A stretch of 64,000 bases of DNA from an uncultured Bacteroidota bacterium (GCA_937924855.1 CALEYQ010000001.1:1-64000); one strand, 5' to 3'; shown: positions 51,101 to 59,200, counted from the stretch's first letter. Numbers and translations are program-made. Notes: a model not told the origin generated them from the letters alone.

Positions 51101-52757
51101 TGCGGGTCCATGGACTTCCATTGCCAATACAACGGCTTCGGAATCCTATCTTAATCTCACACAAACCACCTGGTACACGATTGTTGTTCAAAGCGGAACA
51201 TGTAATCCTGATACGGCAACTCCTGTTCAGATAACCGTTGATCCTGTTTCTGTGGGAGGAAGCATTGCTTCCAGCGCCACCGTTTGTTCAGGAACAAATA
51301 ACGGATTACTGAATCTCAGTGGTCATACCGGTGCTGTTCTTCGCTGGGAATACAGCAACGACGGTGGATTTACCTGGGTTACCCTGAGTAATAATTCTAC
51401 TTCGCAGAGCTATAATAATCTGACCATGACTACCATGTATCAGGTTATTGTTCAAAGCGGCGTTTGTCCTTCAGATACCTCTGCGATTGCCACAATCACA
51501 GTTGATCAGCCAAGCAATGCAGGCATTATAGCTTCCCCGGCAACGGTTTGCTCAGGAAGTAACAACGGAACACTCACGGTATCGGGAACGGTTGGAACCA
51601 TTCTGGAATGGTTGTCAAGCACATCCGGACCAACCGGACCGTGGACATCCATTGCCAATACAACCAATTCCGAATCTTACACAAACCTTACCCAAACAAC
51701 CTGGTATTCGGTGGTAGTTCAAAACGGTACTTGTCCTTCCGATACAGCCACTCCTGTTATGATTTGGGTAAATCCAGCACCTTTATCGGTATTCACGGTT
51801 TCATCCGATACCGTTTGTATAGGAACACCCATAATATTTACCAGTTCAAGTTCAGTTTCGCCCGGATTTATTCAATCGTATTCCTGGGATTTTGGGGATA
51901 ACACTACTTTAGGTAATGTAAACCCTGTGGTTCATACTTATGGATCAACCGGAAATTTCACGGCCATGCTGGTAGTAGTTTCTGATCAGGGCTGTCGTGA
52001 CACCAGTTTCATGACAATTGTAATTAATTCCATGCCTTCAGCTGCTATTTCAGCCAACGGACCCGTAACCTTCTGCGCCGGTGATTCCGTAACCTTGTCC
52101 GGACCTTCGGGGCCTGACTGGAGTTATTTGTGGACGCCCGGGAACTTTACCACGCAGTCTATAGTTGTGAATGCTGCCGGAACCTATACTCTTTTGGTAA
52201 CGGATACACTCACCGGTTGTTCCAAGATGGATTCCATTGCGGTAAATGTTCTTGTCCTTCCCACGGTTGATGCCGGTCTGGATACTTCCATCAGTCTGGG
52301 TGCTACCATTACCCTGAACGGAAGCGGAAACGGTTCCTACTCGTGGTTGCCGTTTACCGTCAGCGATCCCTTCTCGGCTAACCCATCGGTTACTCCAACT
52401 ACCACCACCACTTATACTCTTACCGTAACCCATGCTAATGGCTGCACCGCCAGCGATTCGGTGAAAATAACGGTGTTGGAAGATTTTGTAGTTACCGTAA
52501 TGAACCTGATTACTCCCAATGGTGACGGATTTAACGATACCTGGGTAATAGACGGAATTTTGAATTATCCCAAGAATTCGGTTATGATATTTAACCGAAA
52601 CGGACAGGAAGTTTATCAGAAAAACGGTTACGATAATACCTGGACCGGAACATTCAACGGAGCTGAGCTTCCGGATGGAACCTATTATTATGTATTGACC
52701 TTTGAAGGCTCCGATAAAATTTACAAAGGAGCTGTAAATGTTTTAAGATCCAGGTAA
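48192..52757 (+). CDS. Large T9SS adhesin with twelve ~88-residue repeats and type B sorting domain
   Basis: A 1521-residue cell-surface protein. After the signal peptide (about 1-20) comes a CARDB-like domain (about 22-135). Residues ~137-1196 are twelve consecutive Ig-like repeats of 87-89 residues, each with a VCSGTNSGTLTLSGHTG start, a WEYSTDGGFTW or W...TGPW centre and a YRAVVQSGxC end. Two sub-types alternate in part. Next are a PKD domain (about 1197-1285; SYSWDFGDNT, VHTYGSTG), two further Ig-like domains, and a type B C-terminal domain (LITPNGDGFNDTWVIDG near 1441, ending AVNVLRSR). Pairs of cysteines per repeat could form disulfides. It forms a sprB-sprF-like pair with the PorP-family gene 19 bases downstream. 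Confidence 0.93.
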   Translation: MRKLITLFLVWIFSVPALMAQDDVGITGFTAPPASSCSFTTTENVTVTLFNFGPTDLSNVPIDISYQINAGPPSTDIGVQFPVFPSGSSVSHTFSVPANLATPGVYTFDGAVSLLTDVNPANDNFIGYVVTSNAPSVGGNITPVITTVCSSGNSGTLTLSGHSGTVLDWEFSTDGGFTWFSLGNTATTYNYLNLTQTTQYRAIVQNGTCPPANSAVATVTVVNPPAGGIVSATQTVCTGSNSGTLTLSGHTASVIRWEFSTDGGFTWTNIANVTTSQTFLNLTATRMYRAVVSNGTCAPVFSAAATVFVSSPAVGGTVASNATVCAPTNSGTLTLSGHTGTVGRWEYSTDGGFTWNNISNTTTSQTYSNLTTTRRYRAFVQNGACTAFSSQAIITVTPASVGGTVSSNATVCSGTNSGTLTLSGHTGNVVNWQFSTVSATGPWTPIANTTTTQNYTNLTTTTYYSAVVQSGTCATATSSVVTITVNPVSVGGTVSSSATVCAPTNSGTLTLAGHTGNVIRWEYSTDGGFTWITIGNTTTSQSYSNLTQTRQYRAVVQSGICPPANSSIATITVTPASVGGTVSSNATVCSGTNSGTLTLSGHTGNVVNWQFSTVSATGPWTPIANTTTTQNYTNLTTTTYYSAVVQSGTCATATSSVVTITVNPVSVGGTVSSSATVCAPTNSGTLTLAGHTGNVIRWEYSTDGGFTWNTIANTSTSQAYNNLTQTRMYRAVVKSGVCNEANSVPATITVDPVSNAGVISGSTTVCASGNSGNLMASGITGNILEWLSSTTGPTGPWTSIANTTNTQSYLNLTQTTWYTIVVQSGVCQPDTATPAVITVDPQTVAGMVSANANVCSGSNNGTLTLSGNNGIVVRWEYSIDGGFNWINISNTTTTLTYNNLTTTTMYHAVVQSGVCPSDTSLSATIFISPLSSAGNISSNATVCSGSNSGTLTASGIVGNVLEWLSSTTGPAGPWTSIANTTASESYLNLTQTTWYTIVVQSGTCNPDTATPVQITVDPVSVGGSIASSATVCSGTNNGLLNLSGHTGAVLRWEYSNDGGFTWVTLSNNSTSQSYNNLTMTTMYQVIVQSGVCPSDTSAIATITVDQPSNAGIIASPATVCSGSNNGTLTVSGTVGTILEWLSSTSGPTGPWTSIANTTNSESYTNLTQTTWYSVVVQNGTCPSDTATPVMIWVNPAPLSVFTVSSDTVCIGTPIIFTSSSSVSPGFIQSYSWDFGDNTTLGNVNPVVHTYGSTGNFTAMLVVVSDQGCRDTSFMTIVINSMPSAAISANGPVTFCAGDSVTLSGPSGPDWSYLWTPGNFTTQSIVVNAAGTYTLLVTDTLTGCSKMDSIAVNVLVLPTVDAGLDTSISLGATITLNGSGNGSYSWLPFTVSDPFSANPSVTPTTTTTYTLTVTHANGCTASDSVKITVLEDFVVTVMNLITPNGDGFNDTWVIDGILNYPKNSVMIFNRNGQEVYQKNGYDNTWTGTFNGAELPDGTYYYVLTFEGSDKIYKGAVNVLRSR
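48600..51778 (+). repeat. Twelve tandem ~265-bp coding repeats
   Basis: The DNA encodes twelve repeats of 87-89 codons in a row. Repeats 4-7 are the most alike; repeats 8, 10 and 12 form a second sub-type (LEWLSSTTGPxGPWTSIANT), interleaved with repeats 9 and 11 of the first sub-type. Confidence 0.9.
49389..50316 (+). repeat. Near-identical 531-bp tandem duplication
   Basis: Repeats 4-5 (from 49389) reappear as repeats 6-7 (from 49920), exactly 531 bp or 177 codons later. From about 49420 to 49785 the two copies differ by only a few bases, all or nearly all silent, while other repeats in the gene are far more diverged. The similarity fades after the GGFTW codons of repeats 5 and 7. Confidence 0.9.
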
Positions 52758-52776
52758 ACCCTTAAATAAAGAAATT

Positions 52777-54177
52777 ATGAAGCAGATTCTGAAAATCAAT
52801 TTGGCATTGCTCCTCCTTACGGGAGGAACAGCCCTTGGCCAACAGCTGCCTTTTTACAGTCAGTATATGTACAACCCGTTTTTGTACAATCCTGGTTTTA
52901 CAGGCCTTGATGAAAACACCAAAGCATTTCTTGTGCACCGCAATCAGTGGAAAGATATGCCCGGTTCTCCTACCACCAATGTGTTGTCGGTTGACGGGAA
53001 TTTTCCTGATAACGATAAAATTGGATTAGGATTCTTTGTTTATCAGGATGTAACTGATATTATTGAGCGGATGGGCCTGGGCGCTTCATACTCATACCGG
53101 ATTGATATCAATGCCGATCATAAAATACATGCCGGAGTAAATTTTGGTGTGGTAGATCAGAATATCGATTTTTCCAGAGCTGTGATAAAGGATAAAAACG
53201 ATCCGTTTTTATTCAACGACCGCCGCAGGAAAGTAGGGGTTGATGCCAATCTTGGGTTGGCTTATTTGTGGAAAGATCTTCGCGTAGGGGTATCTGTTCC
53301 CCAATTGATTGGCCAGGAAATTAAATATATCAGTTCAGGATCCAATGCTTTTTATCAATTGCGCAGGCATTTAGTAGGTTCTGCAAACTACTCTTTTTTC
53401 ATTTCAGAGTCGAACCTTATCAAGTGTATTCCCGGTTTTCTGGTTCGGTATTCTGCGGGTGCCCCGCTTCAGTATGATGTTTATGCAAATCTTGACTGGA
53501 AAGATTTTATTCGTGGAGGATTCACCTACCGTAGTAACTATGCCGTGGGAGCCCATGTGGGTGTGAAAATCAATAAATCCATTTCTGCCGGATATTATTA
53601 TGACTACATTATCGGAAAGATCGGTTCCTATTCAGGGGGCGGACATGAAATTATGCTGGGCTATACTTTTGGTGCCAAACGCAGTGCACCCAAAGAAGAT
53701 TCCTATGAAAAGAAGCAGGCTGATGCCATGGTTGACAGCATGCTGATGATTTTGAAAAATAACGACGACCAACAAAAGCGAGAAATAGAAAAGCTGAACG
53801 ACGAAATAAAACAGTTAAAGGAAAAAAGTGATGCAGGAGGTGGTTCCGGTGGCGGAAGCGGAGGTTCGGGAAGTGTGGAAGACACTACCGGAACCATGCG
53901 GAAGGCCATGTCGGGTGATTTCAAAGATGATGGAGGGAGGGATATGACGCCTGGATTTTATGTAGTGGTTGGAGCCTTCAAGAGTAAGGAAAATGCCTCT
54001 CAGGAATATGAGCGGTTTTTGAAAAAAGGGTATCAGGGAACACAATTTATGTTTAACCCAAAAAGGGGATTGTATTACGTGTACATCCTGAAAACGCCCA
54101 ATAAATCAGCCGCAACCTCCGAGCTTGCCGAAATTCAGGCCGAGGCCAAGGGCTCATGGGTTTATGAACTCCAATAA
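52777..54177 (+). CDS. PorP/SprF-family T9SS outer-membrane protein with C-terminal SPOR-like domain
   Basis: A 466-residue protein. A signal peptide (1-22) leads into the PorP/SprF beta-barrel (about 22-300; QLPFYSQYMYNPFLYNPGFTG and HRNQWKDMPGSPTT are family hallmarks). A coiled-coil stretch (about 308-350), a Gly/Ser linker (about 350-365), and a SPOR-like C-terminal domain (about 390-466; GFYVVVGAFKSKENASQEYERFLKKGY, then LYYVYILKTPNKSAATSELAEI) follow. SprF proteins are needed to display their neighbouring SprB-type adhesin, and SPOR domains bind denuded peptidoglycan. The combination suggests a barrel tethered to the wall. It is the second gene of the adhesin operon and ends in a strong terminator. 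Confidence 0.9.
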   Translation: MKQILKINLALLLLTGGTALGQQLPFYSQYMYNPFLYNPGFTGLDENTKAFLVHRNQWKDMPGSPTTNVLSVDGNFPDNDKIGLGFFVYQDVTDIIERMGLGASYSYRIDINADHKIHAGVNFGVVDQNIDFSRAVIKDKNDPFLFNDRRRKVGVDANLGLAYLWKDLRVGVSVPQLIGQEIKYISSGSNAFYQLRRHLVGSANYSFFISESNLIKCIPGFLVRYSAGAPLQYDVYANLDWKDFIRGGFTYRSNYAVGAHVGVKINKSISAGYYYDYIIGKIGSYSGGGHEIMLGYTFGAKRSAPKEDSYEKKQADAMVDSMLMILKNNDDQQKREIEKLNDEIKQLKEKSDAGGGSGGGSGGSGSVEDTTGTMRKAMSGDFKDDGGRDMTPGFYVVVGAFKSKENASQEYERFLKKGYQGTQFMFNPKRGLYYVYILKTPNKSAATSELAEIQAEAKGSWVYELQ

Positions 54178-54203
54178 GTCCCTTTTAAAAAAGAATTAGA
54201 CCA

Positions 54204-54240
54204 AGGGCCCTATTTAACCAATGATAGGGCTCTTTTTTTT
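54204..54240 (+). terminator. Intrinsic terminator of the adhesin-PorP operon
   Basis: A 10-bp stem (AGGGCCCTAT with ATAGGGCTCT, one G-U pair) with a 10-base loop, followed by eight T. Confidence 0.87.
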
Positions 54241-54287
54241 GACCAATTTTTTCCGTTTCCCGACAGGTTTTGTCACCTTTGGAAAAT

Positions 54288-54428
54288 ATGGAAAAGGAAG
54301 AGTTGATACGATTTATAATGAGCGAGGATCCACAGTATTCGCACGCAGAGCTTGAGCAGATGGAAGAACGCCAGCTGGTGTTTATCAAAGTTAGAATTGA
54401 ACTGGAAAAGTCTTCCCAGACCTCCTGA
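54288..54428 (+). CDS. Small acidic protein, function unknown
   Basis: A 46-residue protein, too short for common ORF cut-offs. It begins MEKEELIRFIMSEDPQYSHAE, continues with a heptad-like LEQMEERQLVFIKVRIELEK, and is predicted entirely helical, with many Glu residues. It has no signal peptide or membrane segment. The frame fills most of the interval between the adhesin-operon terminator and the DUF5606 promoter, with stop codons in other frames. I do not recognise a family; coding status rests on a sensible start, amphipathic composition and lack of competing features. Confidence 0.55.
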   Translation: MEKEELIRFIMSEDPQYSHAELEQMEERQLVFIKVRIELEKSSQTS

Positions 54429-54455
54429 TTTAGCCCCCCGTCAGGCCTTTTATTC

Positions 54456-54486
54456 TTTGTAAAACCACGATAAAAATGTAGGTTTG
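54456..54486 (+). promoter_or_regulatory. Promoter of the DUF5606 operon
   Basis: TTTG at 54456-54459, a 19-base spacer, then TAGGTTTG at 54479-54486. Both elements are exact matches to the Bacteroidota consensus, the best promoter in the window. The leader is about 15-20 bases. Confidence 0.68.
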
Positions 54487-54505
54487 CATAGAAAATTTAC
54501 AAAAA

Positions 54506-55042
54506 ATGGATATTACACGCGTTATTTCAATTTCCGGGTTCCCCGGCCTATACAAAATTGTGGCCCAGGGCAAAAACGGACTAATCGTTGAGTCGCTGAT
54601 TGACAAAAAGCGGATTCCGGCCTATTCCCACTATAAAATTTCCGGGTTGAACGATATCTCCATCTTTACCACCGGAGAAGACAAGCCCCTCAAGGATATT
54701 CTTCAGGCCATCTTTGATGCCCAGAAAGGTGAAAAAGCACCGGATCATAAAGGGGATGAAAAGGAAATACTTGCCTTTTTTGAAAAAGTGGTTCCTGATT
54801 ATGATAAAGAAAGGGTTCGCACCTCTGATATTAAAAAGATATTGCAATGGTATAATATTTTGCAGGGTACTGAATTGCTCACTGCGGAAGAGCCTAAAGA
54901 GGAAGATACTATTTCGCTTGAAAAAGATTCAGGAGGGGTAAACATTAAATCGGGACCACGCGATTCCGGTTCCAAAACCGTAAAAACCAACGCGCCCCAT
55001 GTAAAAACCCAGGGGGTTAGAAAAATAGGCGGAGGAAGCTAA
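54506..55042 (+). CDS. DUF5606 domain protein
   Basis: A 178-residue cytoplasmic protein. The N-terminal domain (about 1-75; DITRVISISGFPGLYKIVAQGKNGLIVESL, then RIPAYSHYKISGLNDISIF) is the DUF5606 fold, with an SH3-like beta-barrel appearance. A helical middle (about 80-130) contains FEKVVPDYDKERVRTSDIKKILQWYN, and the tail is disordered and basic. DUF5606 proteins are nearly restricted to Bacteroidota and their role is unknown. Only one base separates it from the M3 peptidase gene, so the pair is co-transcribed from the strong promoter upstream. Confidence 0.85.
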   Translation: MDITRVISISGFPGLYKIVAQGKNGLIVESLIDKKRIPAYSHYKISGLNDISIFTTGEDKPLKDILQAIFDAQKGEKAPDHKGDEKEILAFFEKVVPDYDKERVRTSDIKKILQWYNILQGTELLTAEEPKEEDTISLEKDSGGVNIKSGPRDSGSKTVKTNAPHVKTQGVRKIGGGS

Positions 55043-55043
55043 G

Positions 55044-56777
55044 ATGGAAAATTCAACCCTTGAAATTCCAAAAAAACCTGCCCGTCAGTTTGTTTCCGAA
55101 AATTTTGACCCCGGAAACTGGAGCGAGGTAGAACCCCGATACAAAGATCTGGCGGAACGAAACATTGACAATGCCGATGATTTAAATAAGTGGCTGCAGG
55201 ATTGGAGCGAACTGGACGCTGTTATTTCAGAAAATCTGGGATGGCGGCACATTAATATGACCTGCGATACGGCTAATAAAGAGTTTGTAGACAGCTATAA
55301 TTTTTTCATCACCGAAATTGAACCTAAAATTGCTCCCTGGCAATTTAAGCTCCAAAAAAAATTTGATGCCTGTCCTTTTACTAAGGAATTAGATCCCGTA
55401 TTGTTCCGTAATTTTTTCCGTCAAACCCGTAATGCCATTTCCATTTTCAGAGAGGAGAACATCCCGCTGGTTATGAAAATGAATCAGGAAAGTCAGAAAT
55501 ACGGGAGCATTTGCGGAGCCCTCACCATAACCTGGGACGGAAAGGAAATTACCTTGCCCCAGGCTGCCAACTTGCTCAAAGAAGGCGACAGGAGCCGTCG
55601 GGAAGAAGCCTTTCGTAAAGTCCAGGAGAAGCGCAAAAGTGTTGAAACCGATCTTGATAATTTACTTAATACCCTTGTTGAAATCCGAAATCAAATAGGA
55701 CTCAATGCGGGATTTAAAAATTTCCGGGATTATAAATTTGTGCAGTTGGGTCGTTTTGATTATTCCGTTGAGGATTGCCGAAAGTTTCACAATTCCGTTT
55801 CCGGCGCATTGCTTCCTTTGGTGGAAAAAATCGACCGCAAGCGGAAAGAAAAACTGAAGGTAAATTCCCTTAGACCCTGGGATATGGAAGTGGATGTTTC
55901 CGGTAAGGGCCCCCTGAAGCCTTTTGAAGGTGCCAAAGACCTGATTCAGAAAACCGTTCATTGCTTTCGCAACATTGACTCCTGGTTTTCCGAACGCATT
56001 GAGATAATGAATGAAATGGGGCATTTCGATCTGGAATCCAGAAAAGGAAAAGCCCCGGGCGGATATAACTATCCCCTTTACGAAATTGGCGTACCTTTTA
56101 TTTTTATGAATGCCGCCGGATCTCAACGCGATCTGGTAACCATGGTGCATGAGGGCGGTCACGCGGTGCATAGTTTTTTAACCCGCGATCTTGAGCTGAC
56201 TGAATTTAAAGGATTACCCTCCGAAGTGGCTGAACTTGCCTCTATGTCGATGGAGCTTATTTCCATGGAACATTGGGATTCGTTTTATAGCGATAAAAAT
56301 GACCTTAAACGTGCCCGCAAAGAACAATTGGAAAAGATTCTGAGAGGTATACTCTGGATTGCCCGGGTGGATAATTTTCAGCATTGGTTGTATGAGAACC
56401 CCGCCCATACCGCGGAGGAAAGAAAACAATTCTGGATGCAGGACGGAAAACGTTTTACCAGCAGTGTTATTGACTGGTCGGGACTGGAAGAGTTTGCAGC
56501 TATAGGATGGCAGGGACAATTACATATTTACGAGGTTCCGTTTTATTATATCGAATATGGGTTTGCCCAGTTGGGAGCCCTGGCAATGTGGAGAAATTAC
56601 CTGGCCGATCCCCAAAAAACTATTGGGCAATACAAAGAAGCCCTGAAGCTTGGGTATACCCGAAGTATTCCTGAAATTTATCAAACCGCCGGCATTACTT
56701 TCGATTTTTCACCGGAGTATGTTTCCGACCTTGTTTCTTTTGTTGTAAAAAAATATGCCGAGCTCGATGAAGATTAA
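55044..56777 (+). CDS. M3 family oligoendopeptidase
   Basis: A 577-residue cytoplasmic zinc peptidase of the PepF/M3B group. The zinc site HEGGH occurs in TMVHEGGHAVHSFL (near residue 368), and the downstream Glu ligand is in LPSEVAELASMSMELI. The N-terminal helical part resembles other M3B enzymes. It breaks down short oligopeptides left by larger proteases. The end of the gene overlaps the DinB gene by about 10-23 bases, depending on which DinB start is used, so the two are probably translationally coupled. Confidence 0.93.
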   Translation: MENSTLEIPKKPARQFVSENFDPGNWSEVEPRYKDLAERNIDNADDLNKWLQDWSELDAVISENLGWRHINMTCDTANKEFVDSYNFFITEIEPKIAPWQFKLQKKFDACPFTKELDPVLFRNFFRQTRNAISIFREENIPLVMKMNQESQKYGSICGALTITWDGKEITLPQAANLLKEGDRSRREEAFRKVQEKRKSVETDLDNLLNTLVEIRNQIGLNAGFKNFRDYKFVQLGRFDYSVEDCRKFHNSVSGALLPLVEKIDRKRKEKLKVNSLRPWDMEVDVSGKGPLKPFEGAKDLIQKTVHCFRNIDSWFSERIEIMNEMGHFDLESRKGKAPGGYNYPLYEIGVPFIFMNAAGSQRDLVTMVHEGGHAVHSFLTRDLELTEFKGLPSEVAELASMSMELISMEHWDSFYSDKNDLKRARKEQLEKILRGILWIARVDNFQHWLYENPAHTAEERKQFWMQDGKRFTSSVIDWSGLEEFAAIGWQGQLHIYEVPFYYIEYGFAQLGALAMWRNYLADPQKTIGQYKEALKLGYTRSIPEIYQTAGITFDFSPEYVSDLVSFVVKKYAELDED

Positions 56778-57285
56778 CCGGCCTCAACCCCGCGACTTTC
56801 CTGAGTTTTTCCAGCGGTACATAGATCTTGTTCCCGATGGTAATGTGTTAAAAGTTCTGGAAGGGCAGGTGCTGGACTTTCAATTCATTTTCTCCGATAT
56901 TCCCCTCGAAAAGGAAGACTTCAGGTATGAAAAAGGAAAATGGACCCTGAAAGAAGTGCTGGGTCATATTATTGATACCGAAAGAATTTTAGCCTACCGC
57001 GCCCTTTCTTTTGCCAGGGGTAACGACGCGGTACAGCCCGGTTTCGACCCGGATATATTTATGGCAAATGCCGATTTTAATAAAAGAACTGTTTATGACC
57101 TTGCCCACGAATTTGGGATTGTCAGAAATTCAAACCTGGTAATGATCAGGAATTTCGCGGAGGCGGATTTTCAAAAAAGAGGTGTTGCCAATAACTGGGA
57201 AATGTCGGTGGGAGCCATTGTATATGCCATGGCCGGACATGCACTTCACCATATTTCCGTAATAAAATCCAAATACCTTATTTAA
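56755..57285 (+). CDS. DinB superfamily protein
   Basis: A 176-residue four-helix-bundle protein of the DinB/YfiT type. The metal-binding His pattern is visible: GHIIDTERI near 78 and HALHHISVI near 163. Members are metal-dependent thiol transferases or hydrolases in some cases, and DNA-damage-inducible proteins in others, but the function of this one is unknown. It could start at 56755 or at the ATG at 56767, both inside the M3 peptidase gene. Its 3' end overlaps the convergent LtaS-like gene by eight bases. Confidence 0.87.
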   Translation: MPSSMKINRPQPRDFPEFFQRYIDLVPDGNVLKVLEGQVLDFQFIFSDIPLEKEDFRYEKGKWTLKEVLGHIIDTERILAYRALSFARGNDAVQPGFDPDIFMANADFNKRTVYDLAHEFGIVRNSNLVMIRNFAEADFQKRGVANNWEMSVGAIVYAMAGHALHHISVIKSKYLI

Positions 57286-59200
57286 CCCGGTGAAGTCCGC
57301 GGGTATATAAACTATGTACACCCCGGTAGTAACCAAAGAGGAATTGTTTCCTGAATCCTGAATGGGCATCGGAATATTTTTCTTTTAAATGCCGGAGGGA
57401 ATCAAACATGAATTCCCGGTAATCGCCGGTTTCCAATTCCCCAATTCCAACACGGCCGTCCTTTACCAGAATTATCCGGTTTTCATAAGGTCGAATTATG
57501 GCAAAGGATTTTCGATGTAAATCCAGTAAATTTTGACCGGCAAAAGGAAAGGGGGTTTTTATTCCGCAAAGATGAACCAGAGTTGTGGCGATATCAACCT
57601 GTGAACCGGTTTTTGAAATTACTTCAGGGCTAAGTCCGGTATTCAATAACAACATGGGAATATGGAAAATGCTCAGGTCAGTATCCCCATCTCTGAATTT
57701 TTCGCTGTGGTCGCCCAAAATGATAAAGAGTGTTTTTTCAAAGTCGGGATGAGATCTGCATTTCCGGATAAACTCGCCGAGGGCGAAATCAGAAAAACGG
57801 AATGCCATTTCATCCTTTCCGGTTTGAACTTCTTTCCCCTTCATATCGGGTGGAACAAATGGAATTTCATGGGGCAGGTGGTTGCCCGTTGTCAGAATAA
57901 CATTTAAGGACTTTCCCTTGTTTTGATAAATGGTGTTATAGGCCAGATCGAAAAGCTGATCATCCGACACGCCCCATTCGGTATTAAAGGCTTCTTTGGA
58001 AAAATTCCGGCGGGAATACAGGTCTGAAAATCCACCCTGTTCAAGGTAGCTTTTCATATCGTCGAAGCCCAAATCACCACCATAGAAAAAGCGGGGCGTG
58101 TATCCGGCTTCTGAAAATAAATGACCCAGGGTGAAGAATTCAAAAGTTCCTTTCCTGCGAATTAAGCTCCCGCCCAAAATGGCAGGGAAACCACTTAAAG
58201 TACTTACCAGTCCCAATTGCGTGCGGGGACCGTTGGAGTAAAAATCGGAAAATAAAATTCCCCCAGCAGCAAGTGAATCAAAACGCGGACTAGATCCATT
58301 TCCCCCGTTCAGGCATCCCGTTTTATTGGCTCCGAAGCTTTCCAGCAATATCAAAACCACTTTTTCGAAACGCATTTCTCCACTTTCATTTAGCTGCCTG
58401 GTCAGTGGTGAAATACCCTGCACGCTCACTTCTCCCTTGCCCTGAACGAGCTCTTGTAAAATTTCAATTCCCTTTTCAGGGCTGGCCAATGAAAAATCCG
58501 GGAGGTCTTTTTGCAACTGGTGCCGGTGTCCGGCCGATTTAATCAGCGAATAAAAGCCATTCAGTGCACCCTGATTTAACAAAGGGTTTCCGGATACCGA
58601 AGTGATTTTCCACAAGGGTGGACCCAGGTATAAAAAAGAACCTCCGGCATTCAGAATAATCAACAGAATCAGCCAGCCGGGGTAGGGATAAGGCCCGTTT
58701 TGTTTCTTAGGCAATGACCAACGGAAAAACAAGCCCAAAAACAAAAGAGAAACCAGAAAAATAATGAGAAATGTAAAAACAGGAAATGATTTGAGAATAG
58801 TTTTAAATATCGGACCAAAGTCTGAAACATGCTCAATAGCAAGGTAGGTGATCCGGGTTCCAAATTGTCCGAAATAATAAACATCGATCAGGTTGAGCAG
58901 CACCGAAACGGAAAGAAAAATGAAAAAGAAAAAGGTGGTTTTCCCTTCCGATCCCTGCAGCCGGAAACCTGAGAAAATGAAACCTGTTAGGAGGGCAAGG
59001 ATAAGGGCCGGGCATAATACCATGCCGTCAGATAAAAATCCCAACCCGGCCGTTTGCAGGGCTTCGGTGAATGTAAATGCGTAGGCAGAACTTTTATGAT
59101 ACCATAAAAAGCCGAAACGCAATACCTGATGAATCAAAAATCCTGTGCCAAGAATCCGGAGGTAATGAAAGAATATGCTCCGGTTAATCATGTCAAACAA
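57278..59200 (-). CDS. LtaS-like alkaline phosphatase superfamily membrane protein (paralogue 2)
   Basis: A 640-residue inner-membrane enzyme with about five transmembrane helices (to ~190) and an extracytoplasmic sulfatase-like domain. The first metal-binding/catalytic region is VVLILLESFGANKTG (near 280), and the later metal site is FIILGDHSEKFRDG (near 490). It is the same family as the enzyme at 19.6 kb but diverged, and slightly longer. Its start overlaps the murB stop by eight bases (or starts two bases from it if the ATG at 59191 is used), tying its expression to cell-wall synthesis. The transferred group (phosphoglycerol or phosphoethanolamine) is not known. Confidence 0.87.
   Translation of the reverse strand: MFDMINRSIFFHYLRILGTGFLIHQVLRFGFLWYHKSSAYAFTFTEALQTAGLGFLSDGMVLCPALILALLTGFIFSGFRLQGSEGKTTFFFFIFLSVSVLLNLIDVYYFGQFGTRITYLAIEHVSDFGPIFKTILKSFPVFTFLIIFLVSLLFLGLFFRWSLPKKQNGPYPYPGWLILLIILNAGGSFLYLGPPLWKITSVSGNPLLNQGALNGFYSLIKSAGHRHQLQKDLPDFSLASPEKGIEILQELVQGKGEVSVQGISPLTRQLNESGEMRFEKVVLILLESFGANKTGCLNGGNGSSPRFDSLAAGGILFSDFYSNGPRTQLGLVSTLSGFPAILGGSLIRRKGTFEFFTLGHLFSEAGYTPRFFYGGDLGFDDMKSYLEQGGFSDLYSRRNFSKEAFNTEWGVSDDQLFDLAYNTIYQNKGKSLNVILTTGNHLPHEIPFVPPDMKGKEVQTGKDEMAFRFSDFALGEFIRKCRSHPDFEKTLFIILGDHSEKFRDGDTDLSIFHIPMLLLNTGLSPEVISKTGSQVDIATTLVHLCGIKTPFPFAGQNLLDLHRKSFAIIRPYENRIILVKDGRVGIGELETGDYREFMFDSLRHLKEKYSDAHSGFRKQFLFGYYRGVHSLYTRGLHRVK

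Noticed and set aside
48428..51127. Several long open frames on the minus strand across the adhesin repeats
   Set aside because: They repeat with the period of the coding repeats, have no start context or known motifs, and are antisense shadows of the adhesin codon pattern.
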